From positions 80,310 through 144,309 of the forward strand of contig NZ_LT985361.1 in assembly GCF_900269665.1 (NCBI RefSeq): a DNA stretch of 64,000 nucleotides, written 5' to 3'. The notes under the pieces were generated by a model that saw nothing but the letters and a program-made list of their open reading frames with translations, ran no database searches and was not told the origin of the DNA. Positions 24,285 to 33,700 of this stretch are shown here, one piece after another (positions within the stretch are counted from its first letter, which is position 1; the number at the start of each line of letters is the position of its first letter). The stretch comes from Nocardia suismassiliense. Lineage in GTDB: Bacteria; Actinomycetota; Actinomycetes; Mycobacteriales; Mycobacteriaceae. The position numbers were made by a program, and so were the translations under genes.

Positions 24285-25150
24285 TGACCGAACTCATCTC
24301 GCTCACCGAAACACCCAAGAACGGCCCGCTGTATCTGAAGGCCGCGCTGGGAGCGGTTCCGCTGCCGCTGGTTTCGGCGCGTAAGCCGACGCTGCCGGAT
24401 CGGGCGAGCAAGCTCGACGGCCTGCAGGTCGATCCGGATCATCTGGCCGCGTACTGCCGGGCCACCGGGCTGCGGTTCGGCGATGCGCTGCCGCTGACCT
24501 ACCCGTTCATCCTCACCTTCCCGATCGTGATGCAACTCGTTGTGCAGCGCGACTTTCCGTTCGTCGCGGTCGGTGCGGTGCACGCGGAGAACGTGATCGA
24601 GCGGACCCGCGACATCTCGGTGAGCGAGCCGCTGGACATCAAGGCGCACATCGAGAACTTGCGGGAGCACCCGAAGGGGCTGCTGGTGGACGCGATCACC
24701 GAGATCAGCGTCGGCCGCGAGCTGGTGTGGCGGCAGGTCACCACCTTCCTGCACCAGCAGCGCACCTCGCTCTCGGGCGGGCCCAAGCCGGAGCCCAAGC
24801 CGGAAGAGGTGCCGCCGCCGCCGCTGCGCACCTGGCGGGTCGATCAGAAGACGATCAACCAGTACGCCGCGGCCTCGGGTGATCACAACCCGATCCACAC
24901 CTCGGCGTTGGGCGCCAAGGCTTTCGGGTTCCCGAAGCCGATCGCGCACGGCATGTGGTCGGCCGCGCACCTGATCGGCACGGTCGAGGGCCGGGTACCG
25001 GGCAAGACCACCTACTCGGTGAAGTTCGGCAAGCCGATCTTCCTGCCGTCGACGGTGAACGTGTATGCGGATCAGGTGGCCGGCGGCTGGGATCTGGCCG
25101 TGCTGAACCCGAAGAAGGGGTTCCCGCACCTCACCGCGACACTGCGCTGA
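24281..25150 (+). CDS. htdX: 3-hydroxyacyl dehydratase, MaoC family (HtdX type)
   Basis: 289 residues. The start ATG at 24281 overlaps the fabG4 stop; the next codon is also ATG. It is a double hotdog protein: the N-terminal half contains [20 protein letters not shown], and the C-terminal half carries the catalytic motif [12 protein letters not shown] and [11 protein letters not shown]. It dehydrates 3-hydroxyacyl thioesters to enoyl thioesters. A Pro/Lys-rich linker ([15 protein letters not shown]) joins the halves. The M. tuberculosis counterpart is Rv0241c, next to fabG4 in the same order. Confidence 0.88.
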   Translation: MMTELISLTETPKNGPLYLKAALGAVPLPLVSARKPTLPDRASKLDGLQVDPDHLAAYCRATGLRFGDALPLTYPFILTFPIVMQLVVQRDFPFVAVGAVHAENVIERTRDISVSEPLDIKAHIENLREHPKGLLVDAITEISVGRELVWRQVTTFLHQQRTSLSGGPKPEPKPEEVPPPPLRTWRVDQKTINQYAAASGDHNPIHTSALGAKAFGFPKPIAHGMWSAAHLIGTVEGRVPGKTTYSVKFGKPIFLPSTVNVYADQVAGGWDLAVLNPKKGFPHLTATLR

Positions 25151-25164
25151 CGCACTCGACTGCC

Positions 25165-25194
25165 GGAGCCGCACCCTCGTTCGGGTGCGGCTCC
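25165..25194 (+). terminator. Terminator hairpin after htdX
   Basis: GGAGCCGCACCC (25165-25176) and GGGTGCGGCTCC (25183-25194), a 12-bp perfect stem with a 6-base loop, lie 14 bp after the htdX stop. The U-tract is poor. It sits between convergent genes. Confidence 0.65.
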
Positions 25195-25298
25195 GTGCGT
25201 TGAATTACCCTGCGCCACGCATGTTTTCGCCTGCCTTACAGGAAACTGTCGACGAAGTTCTCCCGTGCCGGGAGAGGTCGGTGCGCGTCGGGTGCCGG

Positions 25299-26435
25299 TC
25301 AGCAGCTGCAGTCGCAGCCGCAGCAATCGCAGTTACAGTTCTCGCAGCCACCACAGCCACAGTCGCCATTGCAGTTCTTCATCCAGGCGTCCTTGCGTTC
25401 GCCGGTGCACGGCTGGGTGTGGTCGGCACAGCAGGCGTACCCGGTGCAGTACCCGCCGACGATGAGGGCCAGCGACTCGCCGATACCCGGACGACGATGC
25501 CGGGTGCGCCGCGCGCTCATCCGCACGTCGGTGCTGTCGTGCGAGATCCCGCAGCTGTGGCCGGCTACCGTGCCGATCCCGCGGCCGAGTCGGCGCAGCA
25601 CGCCGGCCAGCGGGTCGAGCAGCATCCAGCGCACCGTGGGGACGGCATCGAGCTCGGCTTCCGTTACTGCTTCGCGCAGCCGTGAATCCGATTCCCGCAG
25701 TAGGTCATACGCCTGCGGCATGGTCGTTCCGGTGGCGGCGAGCGGATTGAACCGGCCGCGGGCCAGGTCCTGCTCGTAGTCCTGCACGGCATCGGCCAGG
25801 TGCGCGATCCGGCCGAATTGCCAACCGGCGGCGCGCAATGCGTCGACATTGGCCGGGCGCTCCGCCAAAACCGCTGTGTGCGCGAAGAACTCGGACGCGC
25901 AGAGCTGGGTCGGCTCGGTCAATCGCGCCAGCGAATCCGTCCCACCGGCCGTCGCCGCCTGCTCCAACCCCGTCTGTGCGCTCAACGCGGCGACGAGAGG
26001 TTCGACATCCAACCCGATGCGCTGTGCGCTCAACCGCGCCTGCCCGGCCCAGCGGCTCGCCGCCTTCGCCATCGGCGTGCGAGCCAGGGCGGACGCGTCG
26101 CCGTCGTCCACATGGTCGCGGACCTTAGCCGACGCCAGCAACAGTGACGCGGTGGTGGCCAGTCGCACACCCGGCGAATTCGCGGCCGCGACCGACGCGC
26201 GTTGCATGCCGCGCAGGGCACACCGCCCCGCCGTGCTGCGCTCGACCGCGCCCGCGGACTGTGCCTCGGTGAGCATGCTCAGCACGATCGCATCGACATT
26301 CGTTGTCGCACGGGCCAATTGCCCGTGCTCGTCCCGCAGCCCCAGACACAGCCCGCACATATGTGTGCGCCACTCGGCCGCATCGATGCCGTACTTCGCC
26401 GCGCCGTGCGCACACGGCCTGAGCAACCCGAACAA
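25299..26435 (-). CDS. DUF5685 protein with Cys-rich C-terminal tail
   Basis: 378 residues from TTG 26435, giving MFGLLRPCAHGAAKYGID, the usual N-terminus of this actinobacterial family. Cys residues early (RPCAH, HMCGLCLGL) suggest metal binding. The middle is helical and Ala-rich. The last 24 residues contain 11 Cys in a Cys-Gly/Asn/Asp pattern (NGDCGCGGCENCNCDC), preceded by CTGYACCADHTQPC. The biochemical function of DUF5685 is unknown; a metal cluster or metal buffering role is inference. It starts 128 bp downstream of the TetR stop and may be read from the same promoter. Confidence 0.7.
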   Translation of the reverse strand: MFGLLRPCAHGAAKYGIDAAEWRTHMCGLCLGLRDEHGQLARATTNVDAIVLSMLTEAQSAGAVERSTAGRCALRGMQRASVAAANSPGVRLATTASLLLASAKVRDHVDDGDASALARTPMAKAASRWAGQARLSAQRIGLDVEPLVAALSAQTGLEQAATAGGTDSLARLTEPTQLCASEFFAHTAVLAERPANVDALRAAGWQFGRIAHLADAVQDYEQDLARGRFNPLAATGTTMPQAYDLLRESDSRLREAVTEAELDAVPTVRWMLLDPLAGVLRRLGRGIGTVAGHSCGISHDSTDVRMSARRTRHRRPGIGESLALIVGGYCTGYACCADHTQPCTGERKDAWMKNCNGDCGCGGCENCNCDCCGCDCSC

Positions 26436-26563
26436 TTCCGCCCCGTTCTCCCCGGCCCGTTCCGCGCAGAGCCGGTCTGTACTTGTTGATCACCGCACTC
26501 TGGCAGGCCGTTAACGGCACGGCAACCGGTACCCGCCACTTCCGCCACAGTGGCGAGCCGGAG

Positions 26564-27163
26564 TTACTCCGCCTTCTTGCGCCCGGCCAGACCGCGCCAC
26601 GCGAGATCGTCGAGCAGGTCGACCGCCTCGGCCACCTCGATCCGGCCGCTGGCCACCCGGTCCGCGATGGCCTCGCCCGCACCGATCACGGCGGCCGCGA
26701 CAATGTCGAAATTGGTGCCGGGCTCAGGGTGTTTGGCGCTGGATTCCAGCAGCTTGGCGGTCAATTCGATGACGCGCTCGCGGGCGTTCTCGATCTCCGA
26801 CGCGAACGCCTGCTGACCGATCGCCTGCCGATAGAGCACCTGCCAGGAGCGCCGGTTGCGGTCCACGAAGCCGAGGAAGCCCTCCAGCGCGACCCGCACC
26901 TGTTCGTGCGGCGTCAGCTGGGGGTTTCCTGCGGGCACCACCGATTCGATGAAGCGCAGACCCTCGCGCTGGATGCAGGCGCGGAACAGTTCGTCCTTGG
27001 AGCCGTAGTACAGGTACAGCATCGGCTTCGATATCTTGGCCTCGGCGGCGATGGCATCCATCGACGTATCGTGGAAGCCCTTCCGCGAGAACACCTCGAC
27101 CGCGGCATCGAGCATCTGCTGCTCACGAACCGCTCGAGGAAGTCGCTTCGTTCCGCCCGCCAT
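26564..27163 (-). CDS. TetR-family repressor (Rv0238 type)
   Basis: 199 residues from ATG 27163. The TetR DNA-binding domain is clear: REQQMLDAAVEVFSRKGFHD, then TSMDAIAAEAKISKPMLYLY and YGSKDELFRAC. The C-terminal ligand domain follows. Position between lpqI and the fabG4 locus matches Rv0238 in M. tuberculosis. A site (27196-27212) 33 bp upstream of its ATG matches the core of the fadA2/fabG4 palindrome, which makes it the likely autoregulated repressor of those lipid genes; the ligand is probably an acyl-CoA (inference). Confidence 0.85.
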   Translation of the reverse strand: MAGGTKRLPRAVREQQMLDAAVEVFSRKGFHDTSMDAIAAEAKISKPMLYLYYGSKDELFRACIQREGLRFIESVVPAGNPQLTPHEQVRVALEGFLGFVDRNRRSWQVLYRQAIGQQAFASEIENARERVIELTAKLLESSAKHPEPGTNFDIVAAAVIGAGEAIADRVASGRIEVAEAVDLLDDLAWRGLAGRKKAE

Positions 27164-27195
27164 CCACTCTCCTACCGCACGGTGAAGTTCACATA

Positions 27196-27212
27196 TTACT
27201 CCAAGGTAAGTT
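27196..27212. promoter_or_regulatory. Putative TetR auto-operator
   Basis: TTACTCCAAGGTAAGTT, read on the other strand as AACTTACCTTGGAGTAA, matches AACTTACTCTGGAGTAA in the fadA2/fabG4 operator at all but two central positions. It lies between the TetR and lpqI genes, close to the TetR start. Confidence 0.7.
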
Positions 27213-27252
27213 CCGCGGGTCGCATTTGCTCATCAGTCGCGGGAACCGGGCC

Positions 27253-28416
27253 TCAGCAGCGCGGCAGCGCGCCCTTGAACGCCGCCATCCGTAGCACCGA
27301 CGCGTCCACCTGCGCGGCGGGCAAGCGGCCCGCTGCCACCGCCTGCTCCAGCTGATCGAGCACGCTGGGCACCGCGTCGGTGGTGATCCACAGCGCGTTG
27401 TCCGCGCCGGCGACCAGCGCGGCCTCCACCGCGTCCGCGATGGACAGCCGGTTGGTGATCGCGGCCATGCCGCCCAGGTCATCGGTGAAGATCGGCCCCT
27501 GGAACGGGGCGGCGCCGTAACCACGGCCCTCCCGCAGCAGCGTCATCACCTGGGGGCTGATGCTCGCGGGCACGTCGGGGGTGGTGAGGCCGGGGACGTC
27601 GAGGTGACCGACCATCACGCCCGCGCCGGAACCGATCAGCGCGCGGAACGGGACGAGATCGACGGTCTGCATGCTGTCCAGCGGTGGTGTGCGGACCGCG
27701 CCGCGGTGCGAATCGCCCGAGCCGGACCCGTGGCCGGGGAAGTGCTTGAGCACGGTGCCCACGCCGACCTCACGCATGGCGCGGATGTAGGCGTCGGCGT
27801 AGCGGGTGACCACGGCGGGATCGTCGGAGAAGGAGCGGTCGCCGATGACGGAATCGGCGGGCTGGGCGCTCACATCGACGTCGGGGGCGAAGTTCACCGT
27901 CACACCGAGGTCCTTCAGCGCGCGGCCCCTGGTCAGGGTGGCGTCGTGGAACTGTTCGGCGGTCATCGCGTCGACGGTGGCCCTGGCCGAGGGCGCGGCG
28001 CCGATCAGGTTCTTCACCCGGGAGACGCGGCCGCCTTCCTCGTCGATGGTCACCATGAGCGGCACCTTGGCCGACTGCTTGATCTGCTCGAGGCTGCCGT
28101 CGCTCAGCAGCGTCAGGTCGGTCCAGCCGCCGACGAAGATGCCGCCGACCTGTTCGGTGCCCACCACATTCGCGGCGTCGTCGGCGCCGGTGACGCCGAC
28201 GGTCAACAGCTGCGCCAGCTTCTGCCGCAGCGTGAACTGCCCGAGATATCCGGCCGTGCAATCCGGCTTCGCGGATGTTGTTGCCTGCGTTGATGATTCG
28301 GACGTCGACTCGGGCGACGCCGCTTGCGACGGCGTCGGGTCGGCGCCACCGCCGGACGAGCAGGCGGTCGCGACGGCGGCCAGCACGGCGAGCACGAGCA
28401 GGGGCGTCTTCCGCAT
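27253..28416 (-). CDS. lpqI: Lipoprotein beta-N-acetylglucosaminidase, GH3 (LpqI/NagZ)
   Basis: 387 residues from ATG 28416. The lipoprotein signal peptide (MRKTPLLVLAVLAAVATACS) has an atypical Ala at -3 before the Cys. It is a GH3 domain: IDEEGGRVSRVK, KHFPGHGSGSGDSHRG (the His/Asp acid-base dyad of NagZ enzymes) and FTDDLGGMAAI with the nucleophile Asp. It removes GlcNAc from peptidoglycan fragments outside the membrane for wall recycling, as shown for M. tuberculosis LpqI (Rv0237). It is divergent from the stress-protein gene. Confidence 0.88.
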   Translation of the reverse strand: MRKTPLLVLAVLAAVATACSSGGGADPTPSQAASPESTSESSTQATTSAKPDCTAGYLGQFTLRQKLAQLLTVGVTGADDAANVVGTEQVGGIFVGGWTDLTLLSDGSLEQIKQSAKVPLMVTIDEEGGRVSRVKNLIGAAPSARATVDAMTAEQFHDATLTRGRALKDLGVTVNFAPDVDVSAQPADSVIGDRSFSDDPAVVTRYADAYIRAMREVGVGTVLKHFPGHGSGSGDSHRGAVRTPPLDSMQTVDLVPFRALIGSGAGVMVGHLDVPGLTTPDVPASISPQVMTLLREGRGYGAAPFQGPIFTDDLGGMAAITNRLSIADAVEAALVAGADNALWITTDAVPSVLDQLEQAVAAGRLPAAQVDASVLRMAAFKGALPRC

Positions 28417-28514
28417 GGAAGTAAACCGTACTGATCCCGCGCGCCAGCAAGTAGGCCGGGCTCGGCCAGGGTAGCCTTGTTCAATAGCCGTGAGTCTCCC
28501 ACCAGGAGGTCATC

Positions 28515-29003
28515 GTGCCCTGCGATCTGATGCTCATTGCCTACGATGGGTCCGAGAACGCCAAGCGGGCCATCGAATACGCCGGGCGGTTCCTCAGCGC
28601 GAACAGAGCGATCGTGCTCACCGCGTGGGAGCCGATGGTGCGCCAAGCCGCCCGCCTGTCCGGACTGTCCGGGGTGATGCAGCCGGAATGGGTGCCCGAC
28701 GACGAGATCGAGGACGTCGCCTACGTCGACGCCCGCACCATCAACACCGAGGGCGTCCGGCTGGCCAAGCTCGCCGGGCTCAATGCCGAGGCGCGCACCG
28801 CCGAATGCACGACGACCATCTGGAATGCCATCGTCGAATGCGCCGATGACCTGGACGTCGACATCATCGTGGCGGGCACCAGGGGAGCCACCGGCATTCG
28901 CGCACTGATGCACAGCAGCGTCGCCGACGCGGTCCTCAAGCACTGTCATCGCCCGGTCCTCATGGTTCCGCCGGGCAAGGAACCCGCTGCCAAAACTGGG
29001 TAG
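28515..29003 (+). CDS. Universal stress protein
   Basis: 162 residues from GTG 28515, with AGGAGG upstream. A single USP domain: start CDLMLIAYDGSENAKRAIEYAG, and the ATP-binding signature GTRGATGIRALMHSSVADAV followed by HCHRPVLMVP. ATP-binding USPs form dimers in the cytosol and modulate stress or dormancy physiology. An acidic insertion (QPEWVPDDEIEDVAYVDA) follows the first helix. The partner pathway cannot be told from context. Confidence 0.85.
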   Translation: MPCDLMLIAYDGSENAKRAIEYAGRFLSANRAIVLTAWEPMVRQAARLSGLSGVMQPEWVPDDEIEDVAYVDARTINTEGVRLAKLAGLNAEARTAECTTTIWNAIVECADDLDVDIIVAGTRGATGIRALMHSSVADAVLKHCHRPVLMVPPGKEPAAKTG

Positions 29004-29030
29004 GTGCGGGCGGCCACGCGGCCAAGCGCA

Positions 29031-29124
29031 TTGGCAAGGTCGCTTCCCCGTGAGCGAGCGAACCGAAGACACAGCCGCGTAGCGCGGTCACGTCGCGATC
29101 GAGGGTTGGCGAGGTCGCTTCGTG
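29031..29124 (+). repeat. Imperfect direct repeat, AGGTCGCTTC boxes
   Basis: GGCAAGGTCGCTTC (29031-29044 area) and GGCGAGGTCGCTTC (29105-29118 area) recur about 73 bp apart in the spacer before the isochorismate synthase gene. Between them is GTGAGCGAGCGAAC, a box also seen at 58084. These are short intergenic repeats of unknown role. Confidence 0.45.
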
Positions 29125-29179
29125 AGGGCGCTCACGGAGCGGGTTTCGGGGGTGGGGGCGGGGTTAGGGTCGAAGGACT

Positions 29180-30274
29180 ATGGATGGATTCCTGCTTGCT
29201 CAGCCGGATGGGGTGGTCCGGACGTCCGGGAGCCGCGCCGCCTTCGACGAGGCGGAGCCCGCGATCGCCGCGCTGCGGGACGGCACCGCTGAGCTGATCG
29301 TCGGCGCGTTGCCGTTCGATCCGCGCAGGCCTGCCGCGCTGACGGTGCCCGAACACGCGCGGCACATGGCGGGGCCGTGGCGGCCCGCCGCCCTTCCCGA
29401 CCTGCCCGCCGTCCAGTTCGTGACCGAAATCCCCAGTGCCGCTGAACATATCGCGCGCGTGACGAAACTCGTTGAGCAGCTGAACGATCCGGCACAACCA
29501 CTGCAAAAGGTGGTCGCCGCCCGGTCGGTGATGGCCGAGGCGTCCGCCGCATTGGACCCCGAGCTCGTCGCGGCCCACCTGCTGGCCAGGCACCCACACG
29601 CCAATGTGTTCGCCGTCGACCTGTCCCCCGCCGGGCGAACAGGTGCGACGCTGGTCGGTGCCACGCCCGAGGTGCTGATCGCCCGGCACGGCGAGACGGT
29701 CACGCTACGCCCGTTGGCCGGCACAATGCCCAGGCTCGCCGACCCGGGTGCCGATGCCGTCCAGGCCCGAGAGCTGCTGTCCAGCACCAAGAATCGCGCC
29801 GAGCATGCCTTCGTCATCGAGTGGATCCGGGAGAAACTCGGCCCGGTCTGCGCCGAGCTGTGCATCCCCGACGGTCCGGAACTGATCAGCACGCCCGAGG
29901 TCTGGCATCTCGCCACCCCCATCACCGGGCGGCTGCGCGACCCCGCGACCACCGCGCTCGAACTGGCACTGTTGCTGCATCCCACGCCCGCCGTCTGCGG
30001 CACCCCGACCGACCTCGCGCTCGACACCATCGCCGATCTGGAGGAGGACCGCGGTTTCTATGGTGGCGCGGTCGGCTGGTGCGATGCGCGGGGCGACGGC
30101 TCGTGGGTGGTCGCCATCCGCTGCGCGGAACTGTCGGCCGACGGACGCACCGTGCACGCCTACGCGGGCGGCGGCATCGTCGCCGCCTCGGACCCGAAAA
30201 CCGAGCTCGACGAAACCACGGCCAAGCTCCGCACCCTGCTCGGCGGGCTGCACTGCGCCATCCCCGCACACTGA
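29180..30274 (+). CDS. entC: Isochorismate synthase
   Basis: 364 residues from ATG 29180. Chorismate-binding enzyme converting chorismate to isochorismate for salicylate/siderophore or menaquinone synthesis. Motifs are GATPEVLIARHG, LRPLAGTMPR, SSTKNRAEHAFVIEW, HPTPAVCGTPTD, RGFYGGAVGW and YAGGGIVAASDPKTELDETT with Mg-binding Glu. The short length fits EntC/DhbC more than MenF. In Nocardia the likely use is the salicylate cap of nocobactin-type siderophores, but no siderophore genes are adjacent. Confidence 0.85.
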   Translation: MDGFLLAQPDGVVRTSGSRAAFDEAEPAIAALRDGTAELIVGALPFDPRRPAALTVPEHARHMAGPWRPAALPDLPAVQFVTEIPSAAEHIARVTKLVEQLNDPAQPLQKVVAARSVMAEASAALDPELVAAHLLARHPHANVFAVDLSPAGRTGATLVGATPEVLIARHGETVTLRPLAGTMPRLADPGADAVQARELLSSTKNRAEHAFVIEWIREKLGPVCAELCIPDGPELISTPEVWHLATPITGRLRDPATTALELALLLHPTPAVCGTPTDLALDTIADLEEDRGFYGGAVGWCDARGDGSWVVAIRCAELSADGRTVHAYAGGGIVAASDPKTELDETTAKLRTLLGGLHCAIPAH

Positions 30275-30437
30275 GCCGGCGCGCTCGGCCGGGCCGTTGA
30301 TAGCACCCGGAATCCCCGGTGATCGCCGCCTCAACCGGACTGCCGACCGACAATCGGCGGGCTGAACGCACCGGATACGGTTGCGGGCTGCTAGGTTGAC
30401 CGGGAATGTGCCTGCATCGATGTATTGGAGTGCCGCA

Positions 30438-30608
30438 ATGAAGTTTGCTGTTCCTGGTGTTGCGAGTGCTGTCGGCGGCGCCGTACTCGGCGTGATCGCG
30501 GTGCTCCTCGTCACGGTGGCGGTGCAGCAGAACTCGCGTCCCGACATCGACCGCAGCGGCGACAAGGACTCCTCGTTGCTGAACAACGTCGAGTACGGCA
30601 GTCGCTGA
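30438..30608 (+). CDS. DUF2613 small membrane protein (Rv0236A type)
   Basis: 56 residues from ATG 30438 (MKFAVPGVASAVGGAVLGVI, then AVLLVTVAVQQ). One hydrophobic helix followed by a polar tail ending in NNVEYGSR. M. tuberculosis has the matching small gene Rv0236A next to aftD. Its stop overlaps the open frame of aftD, implying coupling. It may be a signal-anchored exported peptide; function unknown. Confidence 0.8.
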   Translation: MKFAVPGVASAVGGAVLGVIAVLLVTVAVQQNSRPDIDRSGDKDSSLLNNVEYGSR

Positions 30609-30702
30609 GCCGCTGACCCCCGCTTCACCCACCGACTCGCTCGGACCGGCGGCGCGGCGGCACAACACCGCGCCGCTCGGTAGACGCTGGTTCGCCGGGA
30701 CG

Positions 30703-33700
30703 GTGCTCGCGGCGTTCCTGCTGACCTTCCTGCAGGCGCCGGGACGCACGGTCGCCGACACCAAGTACGACCTGGCGCAGAACCCGCTGGGTTTCCTCGA
30801 ACGCGCCAGCCACCTGTGGAGCAGCCAGGCCCCGATGGGCCAGGTGCAGAACCAGGCTTACGGATACTTCTTCCCGCACGGCACGTTCTTCTCGCTCGGC
30901 CATGTGCTCGGCCTGCCCGCCTGGGCCACCCAGCGCATCTGGTGGGCGCTGCTGCTCATCGCCGGGTTCTGGGGCATCATCCGGCTCTGCGAGACCCTCG
31001 GCATCGGCACCCGCGGCTCCCGCATCATCGCCGCGACCGCGTTCGCGCTGTCTCCACGGGTGCTCACCACGCTCGGCTCCATCTCGTCCGAGACGCTGCC
31101 GATGATGCTGGCGCCTTGGGTGTTGCTGGCACCAGCGGCGCTGGGCATCCGCTATCGGAATCGACGGCGAACGGTCGATCCAGGTGGTGTTCGGCGGGAC
31201 TCGGACGCGATTCGCAGGGCAGCGCACGCGCCGGATTCCGGTTCGTCGCGAGGTGACGGCCCTGCGCGGGCCGGGACCGACGCGGGCGCCGATCGGCCGA
31301 CGCAACGCGGGCGGCGCGGTGGTGCCGAATCGGCGGCAGGCAGCGCGCTGGCACTGGCGCTGATGGGGTCGGTCAATGCCGTCGCCACGGTCGCGGCGTT
31401 CCTGCCCGCGCTGCTGTGGTGGGCGTCGTATCGGCCGAACAAGCAGTGGTGGCGCTTCACCATGGCCTGGGTGCCGCTGCTCGTGCTCGCCACGTTCTGG
31501 TGGGCGGTGCCGCTGCTGTTGCTCGGCAAGGTGAGCCCGCCGTTCCTGGATTACATCGAATCCTCCGGTGTGACAACGCAGTGGGCCTCGCTCGCCGAGG
31601 TGCTGCGCGGCACGGACAGTTGGACGCCGTTCGTCTCGCCCGAGCGCATCGCCGGTGCAGTGTTGGTGACCCAGCCCGCGGCGGTGCTCGCGACCGGGCT
31701 GCTCGCGGCGGCGGGCATGGCCGGACTGGCGATGCGGTCCATGCCGTACCGCGGCCGGTTGACGCTGATCCTGTGCGTCGGCCTGGTCGGCATCTGCGCC
31801 GGCTACGTCGGTGAACTGGGCGGGCCATTCGCGGAATCGGTGCGGCTGTTCCTGGATTCCGGTGGGGCACCGCTGCGCAATGTGCACAAGCTGGAACCGC
31901 TGATCCGAATTCCCTTGGTGCTCGGCCTCGCCCAGCTGCTGGCCCGGGTGCCGCTGCCCGCCTCGGTGCCGATGCCGGTGTGGCGCAGCGCGTTCGCGCA
32001 TCCGGAGCGGGATCGTGCCGTCGCGGTGGCCGCGCTGATCCTCACCGCCCTGGCCCTGTCCACCTCGCTGGCCTGGACCGGCAAACTGGCCCCGCGCGGC
32101 GCCTACGACAAGGTGCCCGCGTATTGGCAGCAGACGGCGGACTGGTTGCAGGACAACGCTTCCGACACCAGGGCGCTGATCGTGCCCGGTGCCCCCTTCG
32201 GCAGTCAGGTCTGGGGACTGACGCGCGACGAACCGTTGCAGGCGTTGGCGAGCACGCCGTGGGCGGTCCGCGACGCCGTGCCGCTGAACCCGCCGGGCAC
32301 CATCCGCGCGATGGATTCGGTGCAGCGACTGATCGCCGACGGCAGACCGTCGAACGGACTCGCGGCGACCCTGGCCGGGCAGGGCATCGGAATCCTGGTG
32401 TTGCGCAACGATCTCGATGCCGAGACATCGCGATCGACCCGGCCGATGCTGGCGCACCGGGCGATCGACGGATCCCCCGGCCTGGCCAAGGTCGCGGAGT
32501 TCGGTGCGCCGATCGAATCCGCGGTCATCGCTGAGGATCTCGTTGCGGACGGTGATCTACGGCCTGCCTACCCGGCGGTCGAGATCTACCGGGTGCAGAC
32601 GCCGACGCCCGGCACACCGGCCGAGGTGCGCAGCGGAACCGGTGCGCCGCCGTCGTTCCCCGGCGCGTACACGGTGCCGCTCGACGCGTTACCCGTGGTG
32701 CAGGGCGGGCCCGAAGTGCTCGAACGCCTGCACCGCGATCCGGGCAGCACCGAGACGCCCGCCATGCTGGCCGCCGACGCGAGGCGCGCCGGACTGCCGA
32801 TCGGACCGTTGACCGTCACCGACACCCCGATGGACCGGGAATCCGACTTCGGTCGCGTCGACAACCACAACTCCGCGCTGCGTGCGCCCGACGACGCCCG
32901 CCGCACCCACAACCTGGTGCCCGACTACCCGGTGCCCGGCACCGACCTGGTGCGCGGGGAATGGACGGGCGCGACCGTCACCGCGTCCAGTTCGGCCGCC
33001 GACGCCACCCAGCTGGGTGGCGCAGCGCCGGGCAGCTCTACCGCGGCCGTCGTCGACGGAGATCCGGCCACCGCGTGGATCAGCAACGGTTCCGAACCCG
33101 CGCTCGGGCAATGGCTACGACTCGATCTGGACCAGCCGATCCGGGTCGGCCAGCTGAGCTTCAGCACCAGCGCGGCCGCCATCGGCGATCCGGTGAAGTG
33201 GGTCGAGGTGCGCACCGCCAACGGCACCGTGGGTACCCGCATTACCGAACCCGGTACGCCGGTGTCGGTTTCGCTGCCAGCGGGCAAGACACAGTGGATC
33301 ACCATCACCGCCATCCGCACCGAAAACGGCAAGCGCGGTGGACAGTTCGGCATCAGCGAGATCGCGCTCGACGACTACTCCGTCCGTGATCAGCCGGTCC
33401 CCGTCGACATCCGGCACCGGACCGTGCTTCCGCCGACCCCGGCGGGTGCGCAGATCCAGGCTTGGGATCTCGGGCAGGAATTCCCCGGGCGCAGTGCCTG
33501 TTTCGATTCGCCGGACCGAGTGCGCTGCAGCAAGGGTCTCGCGTTGGCACCCGAGGAACCGGGCAACTTTCAACGCACGCTGTCGGTGCCCGAACCCATG
33601 TCCGTCACGCCGGAGCTGACCGTCCGGACCCGGCAGGGTCCCGCACTGGAGGCGCTGCTCACCGACCACGACCGCCCGGTCGCCAGGGGCAAGGCCGACG

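Noticed and set aside
30625..32457. 610-codon minus-strand frame over aftD
   Set aside because: Low-complexity Arg/Gln/His sequence opposite to the recognised glycosyltransferase.
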